Of a DNA stretch of 38,104 bases, positions 24,762 through 34,517 are shown piece by piece. The notes beneath the pieces are model-generated. The model was not told the origin of the DNA. It saw nothing but the letters and a program-made list of their open reading frames with translations, and made no database searches. The position numbers and the translations under genes are program-made. Every line of letters begins with the position of its first letter. The stretch's first letter is position 1. The stretch is from Paenibacillus pectinilyticus. GTDB taxonomy: Bacteria > Bacillota > Bacilli > Paenibacillales > NBRC-103111. Location: assembly GCF_001700435.1 (NCBI RefSeq), contig NZ_LYPC01000024.1, forward strand, positions 37,679 through 75,782, given 5' to 3'.

Positions 24762-25631
24762 ATGTTAGATATCAATATGGAAATCGTGCGGAAGCAAATT
24801 CGTCTTTGGCTGGAAGAAGATATCGGTACAGGCGATGTCACGACGTTGACTACAATCCCTTTGGAACAAGAGTCCAAGGGGATTATCCACGTCAAAGAAG
24901 ACGGAATTGTTTGTGGGCTTCGTATCGCACAAGAAGTTTTTCACGTCATCGACGCATCGCTTCGTTTTGAAACAAAAGTGGTCGAAGGATCGTCTGTTCA
25001 TAAAGGGACCATACTAGCTGAAGTGGAAGGCAATACACGCAGCATCTTACTAGGTGAGCGTTTAAGTCTGAATTTGATGCAGCGCCTATCGGGCATTGCT
25101 ACGAAGACGAATGAATTCGTAGTGGCGTTAGATGGCCTTCCAACAAGACTGGTGGATACCCGCAAAACAACGCCAGGTCACAGACTGCTTGAGAAATATG
25201 CAGTGCGTGTTGGTGGTGGCTATAATCACCGTTTTGGCCTATACGACGCGGTTATGATTAAGGATAACCATATCAAGGGCTCGGGCGGCATTACGCAAGC
25301 GGTTCAAAGAGCTCGTCAGAACATTCCGCATACGATGAAGATTGAGGTGGAAGTCGAGAACTTCGAACAACTTCATGAAGCGCTGCAAGCAGGCGCGGAT
25401 ATCATTATGCTGGACAACATGGTGCCTGCCACAATGAAAGAAGCAGTTTCGATAATTAAAAGCAAAGCGCCGCATATTGTAGTAGAAGGGTCAGGTTCTG
25501 TCACGCCGCAAACCATTAAGGCTATGGCGGAAACAGGTGTAGATGTGATCTCTGTTGGACGTCTGACCTACTCCGTAGCAGCACTTGATATTTCATTGGA
25601 TCTCAATGAGCGGAAGGAGACAGCACTATGA
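24762..25631 (+). CDS. nadC: Nicotinate-nucleotide pyrophosphorylase (carboxylating)
   Basis: NadC converts quinolinate and PRPP to nicotinate mononucleotide and CO2, the last of the three nad steps here. From the ATG at 24762 (AGGAG in the end of nadB) it has 289 residues, the usual family length. A longer reading from 24693 overlaps nadB and is rejected. Recognised motifs are [33 protein letters not shown] and [21 protein letters not shown]. It overlaps coaX by four bases (ATGA), so the two are translationally coupled. Confidence 0.97.
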   Translation: MLDINMEIVRKQIRLWLEEDIGTGDVTTLTTIPLEQESKGIIHVKEDGIVCGLRIAQEVFHVIDASLRFETKVVEGSSVHKGTILAEVEGNTRSILLGERLSLNLMQRLSGIATKTNEFVVALDGLPTRLVDTRKTTPGHRLLEKYAVRVGGGYNHRFGLYDAVMIKDNHIKGSGGITQAVQRARQNIPHTMKIEVEVENFEQLHEALQAGADIIMLDNMVPATMKEAVSIIKSKAPHIVVEGSGSVTPQTIKAMAETGVDVISVGRLTYSVAALDISLDLNERKETAL

Positions 25632-26392
25632 TTCTCGTGATCGACGTCGGGAATACGAATATCGTGTTGGGTCTCTACAAGGAACGTACGCTGCTGCATC
25701 ATTGGCGCGTGAGCACGAACCGTTCGGCTACCGTTGATGAGTATGGCATGCAGCTGCACAGCCTGTTCCAACATTCGGGCATTACCTTTGCAGAAGTGGA
25801 AGGGGTCATTATTTCGTCGGTTGTGCCGCCGCTGATGAATGCGATGGAAAACCTTTGCTTACACTACTTAAAAAGGACGCCATTTATCGTAGGACCCGGG
25901 ATCAAGACGGGCCTCAATGTTCGTGTTGACAATCCGAAGGAAGTCGGTGCAGACCGAATCGTAAATGCTGTAGCGGCGTTGGAGCTATATGGAGCTCCGT
26001 GTATTATTGTGGATTTCGGTACGGCAACGACTTACGACTATATCGACCCGTCCGGACAGCTTGTGGGATGTGCCATTGCGCCAGGCATTGGGATCTCAAC
26101 CGAAGCTTTGTATCAAAAGGCAGCGAAGCTACCTCGAATCGAGCTCGTCAAGCCGAAGAGCGTCGTTGGCCGTAATACGGTTGCTGCGATGCAAGCCGGT
26201 ATTATTTATGGTTACGTAGGCCAAGTTGACGGCATCGTTGGCAGAGTCATTCAAGAGTTTAATGTCAATCCAACTGTCATCGCGACTGGCGGTTTAGCCG
26301 AGCTCATTTCCAGTGAGTCGAAAACAATTCAGGTCGTCAATCCGCTGCTGACTTTACAAGGTTTGCAAATGATTTATGAGAAAAATGCCTAA
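25628..26392 (+). CDS. coaX: Type III pantothenate kinase
   Basis: CoaX phosphorylates pantothenate, the first committed step of coenzyme A synthesis; this type is not feedback-inhibited by CoA. The 254 residues include the ASKHA-fold motifs [12 protein letters not shown] (PHOSPHATE 1), [12 protein letters not shown] and [15 protein letters not shown]. It overlaps nadC by four bases and is followed by hslO. In B. subtilis it directly follows ftsH; here the nad genes lie between. Confidence 0.96.
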   Translation: MILVIDVGNTNIVLGLYKERTLLHHWRVSTNRSATVDEYGMQLHSLFQHSGITFAEVEGVIISSVVPPLMNAMENLCLHYLKRTPFIVGPGIKTGLNVRVDNPKEVGADRIVNAVAALELYGAPCIIVDFGTATTYDYIDPSGQLVGCAIAPGIGISTEALYQKAAKLPRIELVKPKSVVGRNTVAAMQAGIIYGYVGQVDGIVGRVIQEFNVNPTVIATGGLAELISSESKTIQVVNPLLTLQGLQMIYEKNA

Positions 26393-26420
26393 GGTATGTG
26401 AAGGAAGGAACTCGACAGAC

Positions 26421-27287
26421 ATGAGTGATTATTTAATTCGAGGAACAGCGATGGACGGACGTGTACGTGCGTTTGCCGTTCAGACGACGCTCCTGACAGA
26501 AGAGCTTAGCCAAAGGCACCAAACGACACCCACAGCGACGGCTGCATTAGGGAGAACTGCTGCTGCAGGTCTACTCATTGCCGCTATGCTCAAGGGTGAA
26601 GAACATCTCATCGTTCAAATTAAAGGCGATGGTCCAATCGGGCAAATTGTCGTAGATGCGAATGCAAAGGGTGAAGTACGTGGCTATGTAGATAACCCAT
26701 TGGTAGATCCTCCTCTCAAAGAGAATGGCAAATTAGATGTTGCGGCTGCCGTGGGGACAGAAGGTTTTTTATACATAACGAAAGATTTGGGGATGAAAGA
26801 GCCTTATAAGGGAAGTGTTCCTTTAATCTCAGGTGAATTAGCCGAAGATTTCACATATTATTTCGCCAAGTCAGAGCAAACGCCTTCTGCTGTTGCGCTC
26901 GGCGTACTCGTTGACACCGATCATACGATCATCGCTTCAGGCGGCTTCGTCATTCAGTTACTTCCGGGTTTAACTGATAGTGAAATTGATGAGATCGAGG
27001 GTATGCTAGGTCGTATTCCACCTTTCACGAATATGTTGGGCGGCGGATTGAATCTGGAAGAGATTCTACAAACCGTGCTCCCGTCCTTCCGTAAATTAGA
27101 TGAGATGGATGTTAGGTTCCGTTGCAAATGCAGCCGTGAGAAAGTGGAGTCTACTTTAATATCGCTGGGCAAACATGAACTTCAAGAAATTTTGGAGGAC
27201 GAGGGTGTTGCGGAAGTCGTTTGTCATTTCTGTAATGAAGCCTATCGCTATGAAGGCGCAGACTTACAACGGATGATTGATCTGTAA
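26421..27287 (+). CDS. hslO: Redox-regulated chaperone Hsp33
   Basis: Hsp33 is a holdase activated by oxidative unfolding. It has 288 residues from the ATG at 26421, preceded by GAAGGAAGGA; a longer reading from 26376 overlaps coaX and lacks the usual N-terminus. The C-terminal zinc switch is intact: CxC at 235 and 237 (RCKCSRE) and CxxC at 268 and 271 (VVCHFCNEAY). The N-terminal domain has the family motifs GRTAAAGLLIAAMLKG and DGPIGQIVVDANAKG. Confidence 0.96.
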   Translation: MSDYLIRGTAMDGRVRAFAVQTTLLTEELSQRHQTTPTATAALGRTAAAGLLIAAMLKGEEHLIVQIKGDGPIGQIVVDANAKGEVRGYVDNPLVDPPLKENGKLDVAAAVGTEGFLYITKDLGMKEPYKGSVPLISGELAEDFTYYFAKSEQTPSAVALGVLVDTDHTIIASGGFVIQLLPGLTDSEIDEIEGMLGRIPPFTNMLGGGLNLEEILQTVLPSFRKLDEMDVRFRCKCSREKVESTLISLGKHELQEILEDEGVAEVVCHFCNEAYRYEGADLQRMIDL

Positions 27288-27362
27288 GCGCGTGTCCGCT
27301 GACCTCTATAGCCAGCATACACCGGTGCAAACAGCATTATGGAAGTAAAAGAGGGAAACAGG

Positions 27363-28313
27363 ATGCACAACGTAAAGCGATTGTGGGGAGTCATCGTCGC
27401 CATGGCGATATGTATTCTCGTGCTCGCATCCTTGCTGATCAGTCATGCCATCAACCAATCAGAACCAAGACAATCACCAGAGCCAGAACAGCAGGGTGAG
27501 GATAAGAATACGCAAGTTGTCGCCAAAATTGGAAACAGGGAAATCACGCTGCAAGAGCTCCAAGCAGCTCTCGCTCATCACTATGGTACAGAGCAGCTAG
27601 GTCAAATTCTGGATCGTGAAGTGATTCGCTTAGAAGGAAATGAGACGGGAACAACGGTCGATAATGCGGAAATCAACCGTGAGTTGAAACGGATGCAGCA
27701 AGGATATGAAAGTGAGCAACAGTTTTATGATTCCATGCAAAGTCAGCTAGGGATGTCGCAGCAGGAAATCACAGATGACGTATCGAATAAGTTGTTACTT
27801 GAGAAGCTAGCAACGGCCACTATTCAGATCACTGATGCTCAGGTGGATACTTACATAAGCACGCATGCAGATGAGTTTAAGCAAGAAACGGAGTACAACG
27901 TTCAGCAAATCATTGTATCTACGAAGGATCAAGCGAACAAGGTGATTGCGGAACTAGCCAAAGGAGTGAGTTTTGCTACCTTAGCCAGAGATCGTTCCAT
28001 TGATGATGCCACCAATAACTCTGGTGGTGATTTGGGGTGGGTGGAAGGCGACGATCCCTTTGTTGCAGCGCCCATTTTGGATGCAGCGAAATTGCTAAAG
28101 GTTGGCGAAATCAGCAAGCCGATTCAGGTTTCTCAGGGGTACGCGGTCGTAAGCCTTAAGAATCGCCGGAATAAGGCAGATCCGGATCTGAAGTTCATAC
28201 GGGAGAACGTACGCAGAGAGCTTGCGCTGCAACAAGCACCTCCATTGAAAGATTTTGTCGCGCAGCTGCGTGGTAAATGGAAGGTAAGCATTGTGGACCC
28301 GATGTTCCGTTAG
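27363..28313 (+). CDS. Membrane-anchored parvulin-type peptidyl-prolyl isomerase
   Basis: The homologue of B. subtilis YacD in the same position. From the ATG at 27363 (GAGGGA upstream) it has 316 residues. A single N-terminal membrane segment (about 8-26) has no lipobox Cys, unlike PrsA. A SurA/PrsA-type helical region (about 45-165) is followed by a PpiC rotamase domain (about 185-275, with NSGGDLGWVEGDD and GEISKPIQVSQGYAVV). It probably assists folding of exported proteins outside the membrane. It ends the nadB-nadC-coaX-hslO run; no clear terminator follows. Confidence 0.88.
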   Translation: MHNVKRLWGVIVAMAICILVLASLLISHAINQSEPRQSPEPEQQGEDKNTQVVAKIGNREITLQELQAALAHHYGTEQLGQILDREVIRLEGNETGTTVDNAEINRELKRMQQGYESEQQFYDSMQSQLGMSQQEITDDVSNKLLLEKLATATIQITDAQVDTYISTHADEFKQETEYNVQQIIVSTKDQANKVIAELAKGVSFATLARDRSIDDATNNSGGDLGWVEGDDPFVAAPILDAAKLLKVGEISKPIQVSQGYAVVSLKNRRNKADPDLKFIRENVRRELALQQAPPLKDFVAQLRGKWKVSIVDPMFR

Positions 28314-28331
28314 TGGCTTGTGAAAATTTGA

Positions 28332-28360
28332 TTGACAACCTGTAAGTGCATTGATAAGAT
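28332..28360 (+). promoter_or_regulatory. Sigma-A promoter of cysK
   Basis: TTGACA (28332-28337), a 17-bp spacer and TAAGAT (28355-28360) lie 66 bases upstream of the start codon. Confidence 0.8.
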
Positions 28361-28373
28361 TAGATTAATAATA

Positions 28374-28390
28374 CCGACTAATTAACTCGG
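28374..28390 (+). promoter_or_regulatory. Rrf2/CymR-like operator downstream of the cysK promoter
   Basis: CCGA (28374-28377) and TCGG (28387-28390) flank an AT-rich symmetric centre TAATTA. The site starts about 14 bases after the -10, where a bound repressor would block early transcription. In B. subtilis cysK is repressed by the Rrf2-family regulator CymR, acting with CysK itself. The dyad is seen; the identity of the regulator is inferred. Confidence 0.55.
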
Positions 28391-28425
28391 AAATCATTCG
28401 ATACTCAATCTGGAGGGGAAATATT

Positions 28426-29367
28426 ATGGCAAGATTAGTACAGAGCGTTACGGATTTGATTGGAGATACACCACTAGTTCGTTTGAACCGTGTTGTTCCT
28501 GAAGGCAGTGCAGAAGTTTATGTGAAATTGGAGTACCAGAATCCAGGTGCCAGCGTTAAAGACCGTATTGCCATCTCCATGATCGAAGTAGCTGAGCAAG
28601 AAGGTAAATTGAAGCCAGGTGACACCATCGTAGAACCGACAAGTGGTAACACAGGAATCGGTATTGCGTTAGTGGCAGCGGCAAAAGGATATAAAGCCAT
28701 CCTAGTTATGCCAGAAACAATGTCTTTGGAAAGACGTAACCTGCTTCGTGCTTATGGTGCGCAACTGGTTCTAACGCCTGGGGCAGAAGGCATGAAGGGT
28801 GCAATCAAACGTGCGGAAGAGCTTCAAGCGGAGAATCCTTCCTACTTCATTCCACAACAATTTAAAAACCAAGCGAACGTGAAAGTTCACCGTGAAACAA
28901 CAGGACCTGAAATCGTTGAAGCGATCAACGCACATGATGGTAAACTGGATGCTTTCATTTCCGGTATCGGTACGGGTGGTACAATCACAGGCGCGGGCGG
29001 CGTTTTGAAAGAAAACTTCCCGAACATCAAAATTTACGCAATTGAACCTGCGGCATCCCCAGTTCTTTCTGGCGGTAAACCAGGTCCTCATAAAATTCAA
29101 GGTATCGGCGCAGGTTTTGTTCCAGATATTTTGAATACGAACATTTATGATGAAATTATCGCGGTTGAGAACGAAGATGCGTTCGAAACTTCACGCCGTG
29201 TTGCCAAAGAAGAAGGAATTCTTGGCGGAATTTCCTCCGGTGCAGCTATTTTTGCAGCATTGAAAGTTGCTAAAGAGCTAGGAGCTGGCAAACGTGTTGT
29301 TGCCATCATTCCAAGTAACGGTGAGCGTTACCTTTCAACGCCGTTGTACCAATTCGAAGAGCAATAA
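28426..29367 (+). CDS. cysK: Cysteine synthase A (O-acetylserine thiol-lyase)
   Basis: CysK makes cysteine from O-acetylserine and sulfide with PLP. The 313 residues include the PLP Lys45 in [11 protein letters not shown], the substrate loop [12 protein letters not shown] and the phosphate-binding [20 protein letters not shown] (28410-28417) precedes the ATG. It is flanked by its own promoter and a terminator, so it is probably monocistronic. In Bacilli CysK also acts as the sensor partner of CymR. Confidence 0.97.
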   Translation: MARLVQSVTDLIGDTPLVRLNRVVPEGSAEVYVKLEYQNPGASVKDRIAISMIEVAEQEGKLKPGDTIVEPTSGNTGIGIALVAAAKGYKAILVMPETMSLERRNLLRAYGAQLVLTPGAEGMKGAIKRAEELQAENPSYFIPQQFKNQANVKVHRETTGPEIVEAINAHDGKLDAFISGIGTGGTITGAGGVLKENFPNIKIYAIEPAASPVLSGGKPGPHKIQGIGAGFVPDILNTNIYDEIIAVENEDAFETSRRVAKEEGILGGISSGAAIFAALKVAKELGAGKRVVAIIPSNGERYLSTPLYQFEEQ

Positions 29368-29395
29368 GATTAATCTACATCAACAAGCCGGGATT

Positions 29396-29429
29396 AAGCC
29401 TTCAGCTGTTACAGCTGGGGCTTTTTTTC
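29396..29429 (+). terminator. Terminator after cysK
   Basis: AAGCC (29396-29400) with GGCTT, and inner CAGCTG repeated around a TTA loop, form the stem, followed by a run of T residues (29422-29428). Confidence 0.85.
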
Positions 29430-29493
29430 TGTTTAGGGTTGGAGTATACTAATTGACAACGAATTAACGGATATCGAAGTAAGGAGTACACGT

Positions 29494-31059
29494 ATGATTT
29501 TAACAACACTGGAACAATGGCAGGCGTGGTCCCATCAGCATTCTTATACGATGCTGCCATATGTGATCAAATTAGGTCTTGCGGATGATCGTATGGCTTC
29601 TTGGGGAAATGCCTGGAAAGAGGCGTCGCCGGACTCCTTCGTCCTCGAAAGTGGGAAAGGCGGACGGTATACGCATTTTGGACTGCATCCCTTTTCCAAG
29701 ATTCAAGGTAAGGGACTTCAAGCGGAGGTCACCAACACGAGAGACGGGGGAAGTCCTGCGAGTGAAGCGAAAGTTCCTCACGTTTCTCACATCCAAGGTA
29801 AACCGCTCGACGTCGTGAAACAATGGATGTCCGTCTTCCATAGTCCGAAAGTGCAAAGAGCCCCCAAATTTGTAGGCGGTTGTGTCGGGTATTGGAGCTA
29901 CGATGTGATTCGCACCATCGAGACACTGCCAGAGCAATCGCAGGATGATCTGCAGATTCCGGATTACAGCTTCGCCATGTACGATCAAGTGTGGACACTC
30001 GATCACACGGAGATGAGCCTGTACATTGCCGTGCATATGCCTTACGCACCAGGCGCAGACGTCGCTGAGCTCTACGCTGGGGCGCACACGCACGCCGAGG
30101 CGATGCTCGTCCGCTGGCACGCGATCCGCGCCGGCAACTGGTCGGGCACGCCGCTGAGCGGTGCCGACCAGCCGACGATGGCGCGCGAGCAGCTGCACAT
30201 CGACGTCGAAAGCATCGCAGGCATCCAGCCTGCGTTCGACAAGACCGCCTTCATGGATGCCGTGGAACGCATCCAAGCGTACATCTCACAAGGTGACGTG
30301 TTCCAAGTCAACTTGTCCGTCAGACAGAGCCGGCAGCTGCGCACGACGCCGGAAGAGATCTACGAGGCGCTGCGCATCGTCAATCCCTCGCCTTACATGG
30401 GCTTGCTGCGCTTCGCAGGCTTTGCCCTCGTCTCCGGCTCGCCGGAGCTGCTCGTGCAGCTCGAGGACGGCGTCCTGCGGACGCGTCCGATCGCTGGCAC
30501 GCGCCCGCGCGGCAAGGACGAGCAGGATGATCTGCGCCTAGCCGGCGAGCTCATCCACAACGACAAAGAGCGCGCCGAGCATGTCATGCTGGTCGATCTC
30601 GAGCGCAATGACCTGGGCCGCATCTCCAAGTACGGCTCCGTCCAAGTCAAAGACTTCATGGTCATCGAATACTATTCCCACGTGATGCACATCGTCTCCG
30701 AAGTCGTCGGCGAGTTGGCCGAAGGGAAGGACGCTTACGATGTCATTGCGGCGACCTTCCCTGGAGGTACCATCACAGGCGCGCCGAAGATTCGCTGCAT
30801 GGAAATCATTGAAGAACTAGAGCCCGTACGCCGCGGTCCCTACACAGGTTCGATGGGATGGATTGACTATAATGGCAATATGGAATTTAATATTATTATA
30901 CGCACGTTAGTAGCCGTTGATGGGATGGGGCATATTCAGGCGGGAGCGGGGATCGTGATTGATTCCATTCCAGAGCGCGAGTATATCGAATCCTTGAACA
31001 AAGCCAAAGCGATGTGGAAAGCAATTGAGTATAGCGAGCGGAGCATGAGCCGAGCTTAA
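29494..31059 (+). CDS. pabB: Aminodeoxychorismate synthase component I
   Basis: PabB aminates chorismate to 4-amino-4-deoxychorismate with ammonia from PabA, the first step to folate p-aminobenzoate. The 521 residues show the chorismate-binding signatures [32 protein letters not shown] and [23 protein letters not shown]. Ala334 in PIAGT stands where E. coli PabB has its nucleophilic Lys (PIKGT), as in anthranilate synthases; context (pabA, pabC, folP) still argues for PabB. AAGGAG (29481-29486) precedes the ATG. The central part (about 30060-30720) is much richer in GC than its flanks. Confidence 0.92.
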   Translation: MILTTLEQWQAWSHQHSYTMLPYVIKLGLADDRMASWGNAWKEASPDSFVLESGKGGRYTHFGLHPFSKIQGKGLQAEVTNTRDGGSPASEAKVPHVSHIQGKPLDVVKQWMSVFHSPKVQRAPKFVGGCVGYWSYDVIRTIETLPEQSQDDLQIPDYSFAMYDQVWTLDHTEMSLYIAVHMPYAPGADVAELYAGAHTHAEAMLVRWHAIRAGNWSGTPLSGADQPTMAREQLHIDVESIAGIQPAFDKTAFMDAVERIQAYISQGDVFQVNLSVRQSRQLRTTPEEIYEALRIVNPSPYMGLLRFAGFALVSGSPELLVQLEDGVLRTRPIAGTRPRGKDEQDDLRLAGELIHNDKERAEHVMLVDLERNDLGRISKYGSVQVKDFMVIEYYSHVMHIVSEVVGELAEGKDAYDVIAATFPGGTITGAPKIRCMEIIEELEPVRRGPYTGSMGWIDYNGNMEFNIIIRTLVAVDGMGHIQAGAGIVIDSIPEREYIESLNKAKAMWKAIEYSERSMSRA

Positions 31060-31093
31060 GCCCGAGTGGGCTGAGACGAAAGGGGAGCTTAGA

Positions 31094-31675
31094 ATGATTT
31101 TAGTGATTGATAATTATGATTCGTTTACCTACAACCTTGTTCAGTATTTGGGAGAGATTGGCGAAGAAATCATCGTTCGTCGGAATGACGAAATCGATTT
31201 GGCAGGTGTCGAGGCGTTAGCGCCAGACCATATTCTAATATCTCCTGGTCCTTGCACGCCGAATGAAGCTGGAATTAGCTTATCACTGATTGACCATTTT
31301 AAAGGGATCATCCCGATTTTCGGTGTTTGTCTTGGACATCAGTCCATTGGCCAAGCCTTCGGCGGCGATGTCATTCGCGCAGAGCGCTTGATGCATGGCA
31401 AAACCTCGGAAATTTTCCACGACGGCAAAACCTTATTCGAAGGACTTCCGTCACCTTTCATCGCGACACGTTATCATTCGTTAATTGTGAAAAAAGAAAC
31501 CTTGCCAGATTGTCTGGAAATTAGTGCGCAAACGGCCGAAGGCGAAATCATGGCTTTGCGTCATAAAGAATATCCGATCGAGGGCGTGCAATTCCACCCG
31601 GAATCGATCATCACGCAGCATGGGCACCAGATGCTTCGCAACTTCCTTCGTCGTACAGCGAAAACAGGAGCATAA
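31094..31675 (+). CDS. pabA: Aminodeoxychorismate/anthranilate synthase glutamine amidotransferase
   Basis: This class I glutamine amidotransferase supplies ammonia to PabB. The 193 residues have the catalytic triad Cys79 (FGVCLGHQ), His168 and Glu170 (VQFHPES) and the oxyanion block [18 protein letters not shown] precedes the ATG. In B. subtilis the equivalent subunit serves both PabB and TrpE; that may also apply here but cannot be read from this window. pabC follows after three bases. Confidence 0.95.
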   Translation: MILVIDNYDSFTYNLVQYLGEIGEEIIVRRNDEIDLAGVEALAPDHILISPGPCTPNEAGISLSLIDHFKGIIPIFGVCLGHQSIGQAFGGDVIRAERLMHGKTSEIFHDGKTLFEGLPSPFIATRYHSLIVKKETLPDCLEISAQTAEGEIMALRHKEYPIEGVQFHPESIITQHGHQMLRNFLRRTAKTGA

Positions 31676-31678
31676 AGC

Positions 31679-32536
31679 ATGATCATCTCTATCAATGGAA
31701 CGCTAACCCCTGAAGCACAAGCCGTGGTCTCTGTATACGATCACGGTTTTCTTTACGGGATTGGCTTGTTCGAAACTTTTCGAACGTATAACCGCAAGCC
31801 TTTCCTGCTCGCTGAGCATCTTCGTCGTCTAACCGATGGATGTCAAGAGCTTGGCATCACTTACGAGCCAGACCTCGATAAGATTACCAATCTGATCGAG
31901 CAACTCCTCCAGGCCAACCACCTAGAGGATGCTCACATCCGTTATTCCGTCTCCGCAGGTGTGGAAGCATTGGGACTTCCTTCTGCTGATTACGCGCAGT
32001 CAACGGAAATTATCTACATCAAACCATTACCCCCAAGGGATGTGCACACGTACGAGCAAGGTAAAGCGCTGCAGCTGCTTAAACTGCCACGCAATACGCC
32101 AGAAGGCTTGTATCGTTTCAAGTCCTTTCATTATATGAACAATATATTGGCCAAAAGAGAACTACAGCAATACGCATGGGCTACTGGAGCAGAGGGCCTT
32201 ATGCTGTCCGAAGATGGCTATGTGGCTGAAGGGATTGTAAGCAACCTCTTTTTCGTCAAAAATGCCCACCTGTACACCCCCTCGCTCGATACGGGTATCT
32301 TACCTGGTATCACAAGAGCGCATGTCTTAGCGCTAGCACAGCGACTGCAGCTCCCCACACAAGATGGTCTATACCGATGGGAAGACCTTATCGATGCGGA
32401 TGAAGCATTTCTGGTGAACTCCATACAAGAAATCGTACCTGTCACCACTCTGTATACTCCAAGTGGACAAGCCTACACTGTAGGCAAGGGATCCCCAGGT
32501 TCAGTAACGCGCCAACTCATCCAATCGTACGTGTAG
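31679..32536 (+). CDS. pabC: 4-amino-4-deoxychorismate lyase
   Basis: PabC eliminates pyruvate from aminodeoxychorismate to give p-aminobenzoate. It is a 285-residue class IV PLP enzyme with the Schiff-base Lys148 (YRFKSFHYMNN) and the motifs YDHGFLYGIGLFET and EGIVSNLFFV. It resembles branched-chain and D-amino acid aminotransferases, but its place between pabA and folP supports the lyase. Confidence 0.92.
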   Translation: MIISINGTLTPEAQAVVSVYDHGFLYGIGLFETFRTYNRKPFLLAEHLRRLTDGCQELGITYEPDLDKITNLIEQLLQANHLEDAHIRYSVSAGVEALGLPSADYAQSTEIIYIKPLPPRDVHTYEQGKALQLLKLPRNTPEGLYRFKSFHYMNNILAKRELQQYAWATGAEGLMLSEDGYVAEGIVSNLFFVKNAHLYTPSLDTGILPGITRAHVLALAQRLQLPTQDGLYRWEDLIDADEAFLVNSIQEIVPVTTLYTPSGQAYTVGKGSPGSVTRQLIQSYV

Positions 32537-32586
32537 ACACTGAACTAACCATGAACTGAAAGCAATGAACAGGAAGTGAACCTAAG

Positions 32587-33408
32587 ATGAATGTGTTATC
32601 CTGCAGAGGACATGAGCTGCCCATCGGTGATCGGACGATCATTATGGGAATATTAAACGTAACGCCAGATTCCTTTTCCGATGGTGGAAGCTATACGCGC
32701 ATAGAAGATGCTGTTCGCAAAGCTCACCAAATGGTAGCGGAAGGCGTGGATATTATTGATATTGGCGGTGAATCGACACGACCGGGTGCGGCGACAGTCA
32801 CAATAGACGAAGAGCTTGAGCGAGTCATTCCTGTGATCGAGGCGATCAGACGTGAAATCCAGATTCCGATATCCATTGATACGTACAAAGCTGAAGTGGC
32901 CAAACAAGCTTTAGAAGCCGGAGCCCACATCATCAATGATGTATGGGGTGGACAAGCCGATGCCAACATGGCTGGAGTAGCAGCAGAGTACGATTGTCCC
33001 TTTATCATTACTCATAATCGTACGAACGCAGCATATATTGATTTTCTCCCAGAAGTGATCTCGGATCTTCTTCAATATACGGATCAAGCGATACAAGCTG
33101 GTGTTAAACCGGCACACATTGTCCTCGATCCAGGCATTGGTTTCGTCAAATCTTATCAACAGAATCTCTTCTTAATGAACAATCTACGTGCAATCACAGA
33201 TCTCGGCTACCCAGTACTGTTAGGTACATCGCGCAAAAGTGTGATCGGATTAACACTCGGACTCCCTCCGGAGGAACGACTTGAAGGGACGGCATCCACA
33301 GTCGTGTTGGGCATCGCGCAAGGTTGTCAGATCGTGAGGGTCCATGATGTCCAAGCCATGAAAAGACTAGCCGTGATGACGGACGCCATCATTCGCAGTT
33401 CAATTTAA
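32587..33408 (+). CDS. folP: Dihydropteroate synthase
   Basis: FolP joins p-aminobenzoate to hydroxymethyl-dihydropterin diphosphate; it is the sulfonamide target. The 273-residue TIM-barrel protein has GILNVTPDSFSDGG, DIGGESTRPGA, ISIDTYKAEVA and GTSRKSVIG in order. AGGAAGTGA lies upstream of the ATG. The bases around the sulfonamide-sensitive loop look typical. Confidence 0.96.
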   Translation: MNVLSCRGHELPIGDRTIIMGILNVTPDSFSDGGSYTRIEDAVRKAHQMVAEGVDIIDIGGESTRPGAATVTIDEELERVIPVIEAIRREIQIPISIDTYKAEVAKQALEAGAHIINDVWGGQADANMAGVAAEYDCPFIITHNRTNAAYIDFLPEVISDLLQYTDQAIQAGVKPAHIVLDPGIGFVKSYQQNLFLMNNLRAITDLGYPVLLGTSRKSVIGLTLGLPPEERLEGTASTVVLGIAQGCQIVRVHDVQAMKRLAVMTDAIIRSSI

Positions 33409-33426
33409 ACCCAGGAGGCTCCTACA

Positions 33427-33795
33427 ATGGATAAAATCACGCTATCTCGCATGCAGTTTTTTGGCAATCACGGTGTTTTCCCTGAAGAAAATGCGTTGGG
33501 GCAACGCTTCTACGTGGATGTAGAGCTGATGCTCCCTTTAGATAAAGCAGGGACAACCGATGATCTGACCCAAACGGTTCATTATGGGGAAGCCTTTTTC
33601 CTAATTAAAGAAATTGTCGAAGGGCGTACTTACAAATTAATCGAGGCTTTGGCAGAAAATATTGCATCCGAGCTCCTGCATACTTATACTAGTATCAATG
33701 AAGTGACGGTTCGCGTCATCAAGCCGCATCCGCCCTTTGCTGTTTTTTTTGACGGCGTAACTATAGAGATCAATCGAAAGCGGGCATTGGAATGA
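33427..33795 (+). CDS. folB: Dihydroneopterin aldolase
   Basis: FolB converts dihydroneopterin to 6-hydroxymethyl-dihydropterin. The 122 residues are typical, with FFGNHGVFPEENALGQRFYV (the Glu of the pterin site) and VIKPHPPFAV containing the conserved Lys. AGGAGG (33412-33417) precedes the ATG. It overlaps folK by four bases. Confidence 0.96.
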   Translation: MDKITLSRMQFFGNHGVFPEENALGQRFYVDVELMLPLDKAGTTDDLTQTVHYGEAFFLIKEIVEGRTYKLIEALAENIASELLHTYTSINEVTVRVIKPHPPFAVFFDGVTIEINRKRALE

Positions 33796-34307
33796 CAGCC
33801 GAAGAACGAGAACGCACAATCATTGCTTATGTGGCATTAGGCTCCAATATTGATAATCGTGAACATTATTTGCAGGGTGCAATTGCAGCGCTGAATGAGG
33901 AATCGGGAATTACAGTGACGGGTCAGTCCTCCATCTACGAAACCGAGCCTGTTGGCTATGTGGATCAATCTGCTTTTCTAAATATGGTTATTCAAATTCA
34001 TACTGACTTATCGCCTGAAGCGTTATTGGCTACCTTGCTTACCATCGAGAATCGTTTAGGTCGGACGCGTGAATTGCGTTGGGGACCGCGAACAATTGAT
34101 CTGGATCTGCTCATTTATGGTGACCATCGGCTAACGACCCCCGACTTGATCATTCCGCATCCGCGGATGCATGAGCGGGCTTTTGTGTTAGTCCCCCTCT
34201 CTGAGGTTCTCTACGCGCGGCAGGCGGCCCAATTTGAATCCATCTCTGCACACTTGGAGAAACTGGAAGGAAAGGAAGGCGTCATCTTATGGAAAAAAGC
34301 TCAATAG
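33792..34307 (+). CDS. folK: HPPK, 2-amino-4-hydroxy-6-hydroxymethyldihydropteridine diphosphokinase
   Basis: FolK transfers pyrophosphate from ATP to hydroxymethyl-dihydropterin, making the FolP substrate. The 171 residues contain VALGSNIDNRE, the HPPK signature WGPRTIDLDLLIYGD, and PHPRMHERAFVLVPL. It overlaps folB by four bases and its 3' end overlaps the next gene by 19 bases. Confidence 0.96.
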   Translation: MTAEERERTIIAYVALGSNIDNREHYLQGAIAALNEESGITVTGQSSIYETEPVGYVDQSAFLNMVIQIHTDLSPEALLATLLTIENRLGRTRELRWGPRTIDLDLLIYGDHRLTTPDLIIPHPRMHERAFVLVPLSEVLYARQAAQFESISAHLEKLEGKEGVILWKKAQ

Positions 34308-34501
34308 CACAGCGCATCCGTGCTTTTCGCAAATTGAAAGGTTACACCCAGAATGAATTGGCTGATTTGTTAGGGGTATCGATTGCGATCCTAGGAGCGA
34401 TAGAACGAGGGACACGTAAACCGGATAACAAGATGATTCAAAATATCTCGCAAGTACTTAACATAGAACCCGATGAATTAGTCGCGGTAGTAGTGAAATG
34501 A
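34289..34501 (+). CDS. yazB: Small XRE-family DNA-binding protein (YazB-like)
   Basis: A 70-residue protein that is almost entirely one Cro/CI-type helix-turn-helix (about 8-62): IRAFRKLKGYTQNELADLLGVS is the scaffold and recognition part, followed by AILGAIERGTRKPDN. It overlaps the end of folK, as yazB does in B. subtilis, and precedes dusB. Its regulatory target is unknown; overlapping translation with folK suggests a role tied to folate or to growth. Confidence 0.9.
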   Translation: MEKSSIAQRIRAFRKLKGYTQNELADLLGVSIAILGAIERGTRKPDNKMIQNISQVLNIEPDELVAVVVK

Positions 34502-34517
34502 AAGGAGTGGATCTTCT

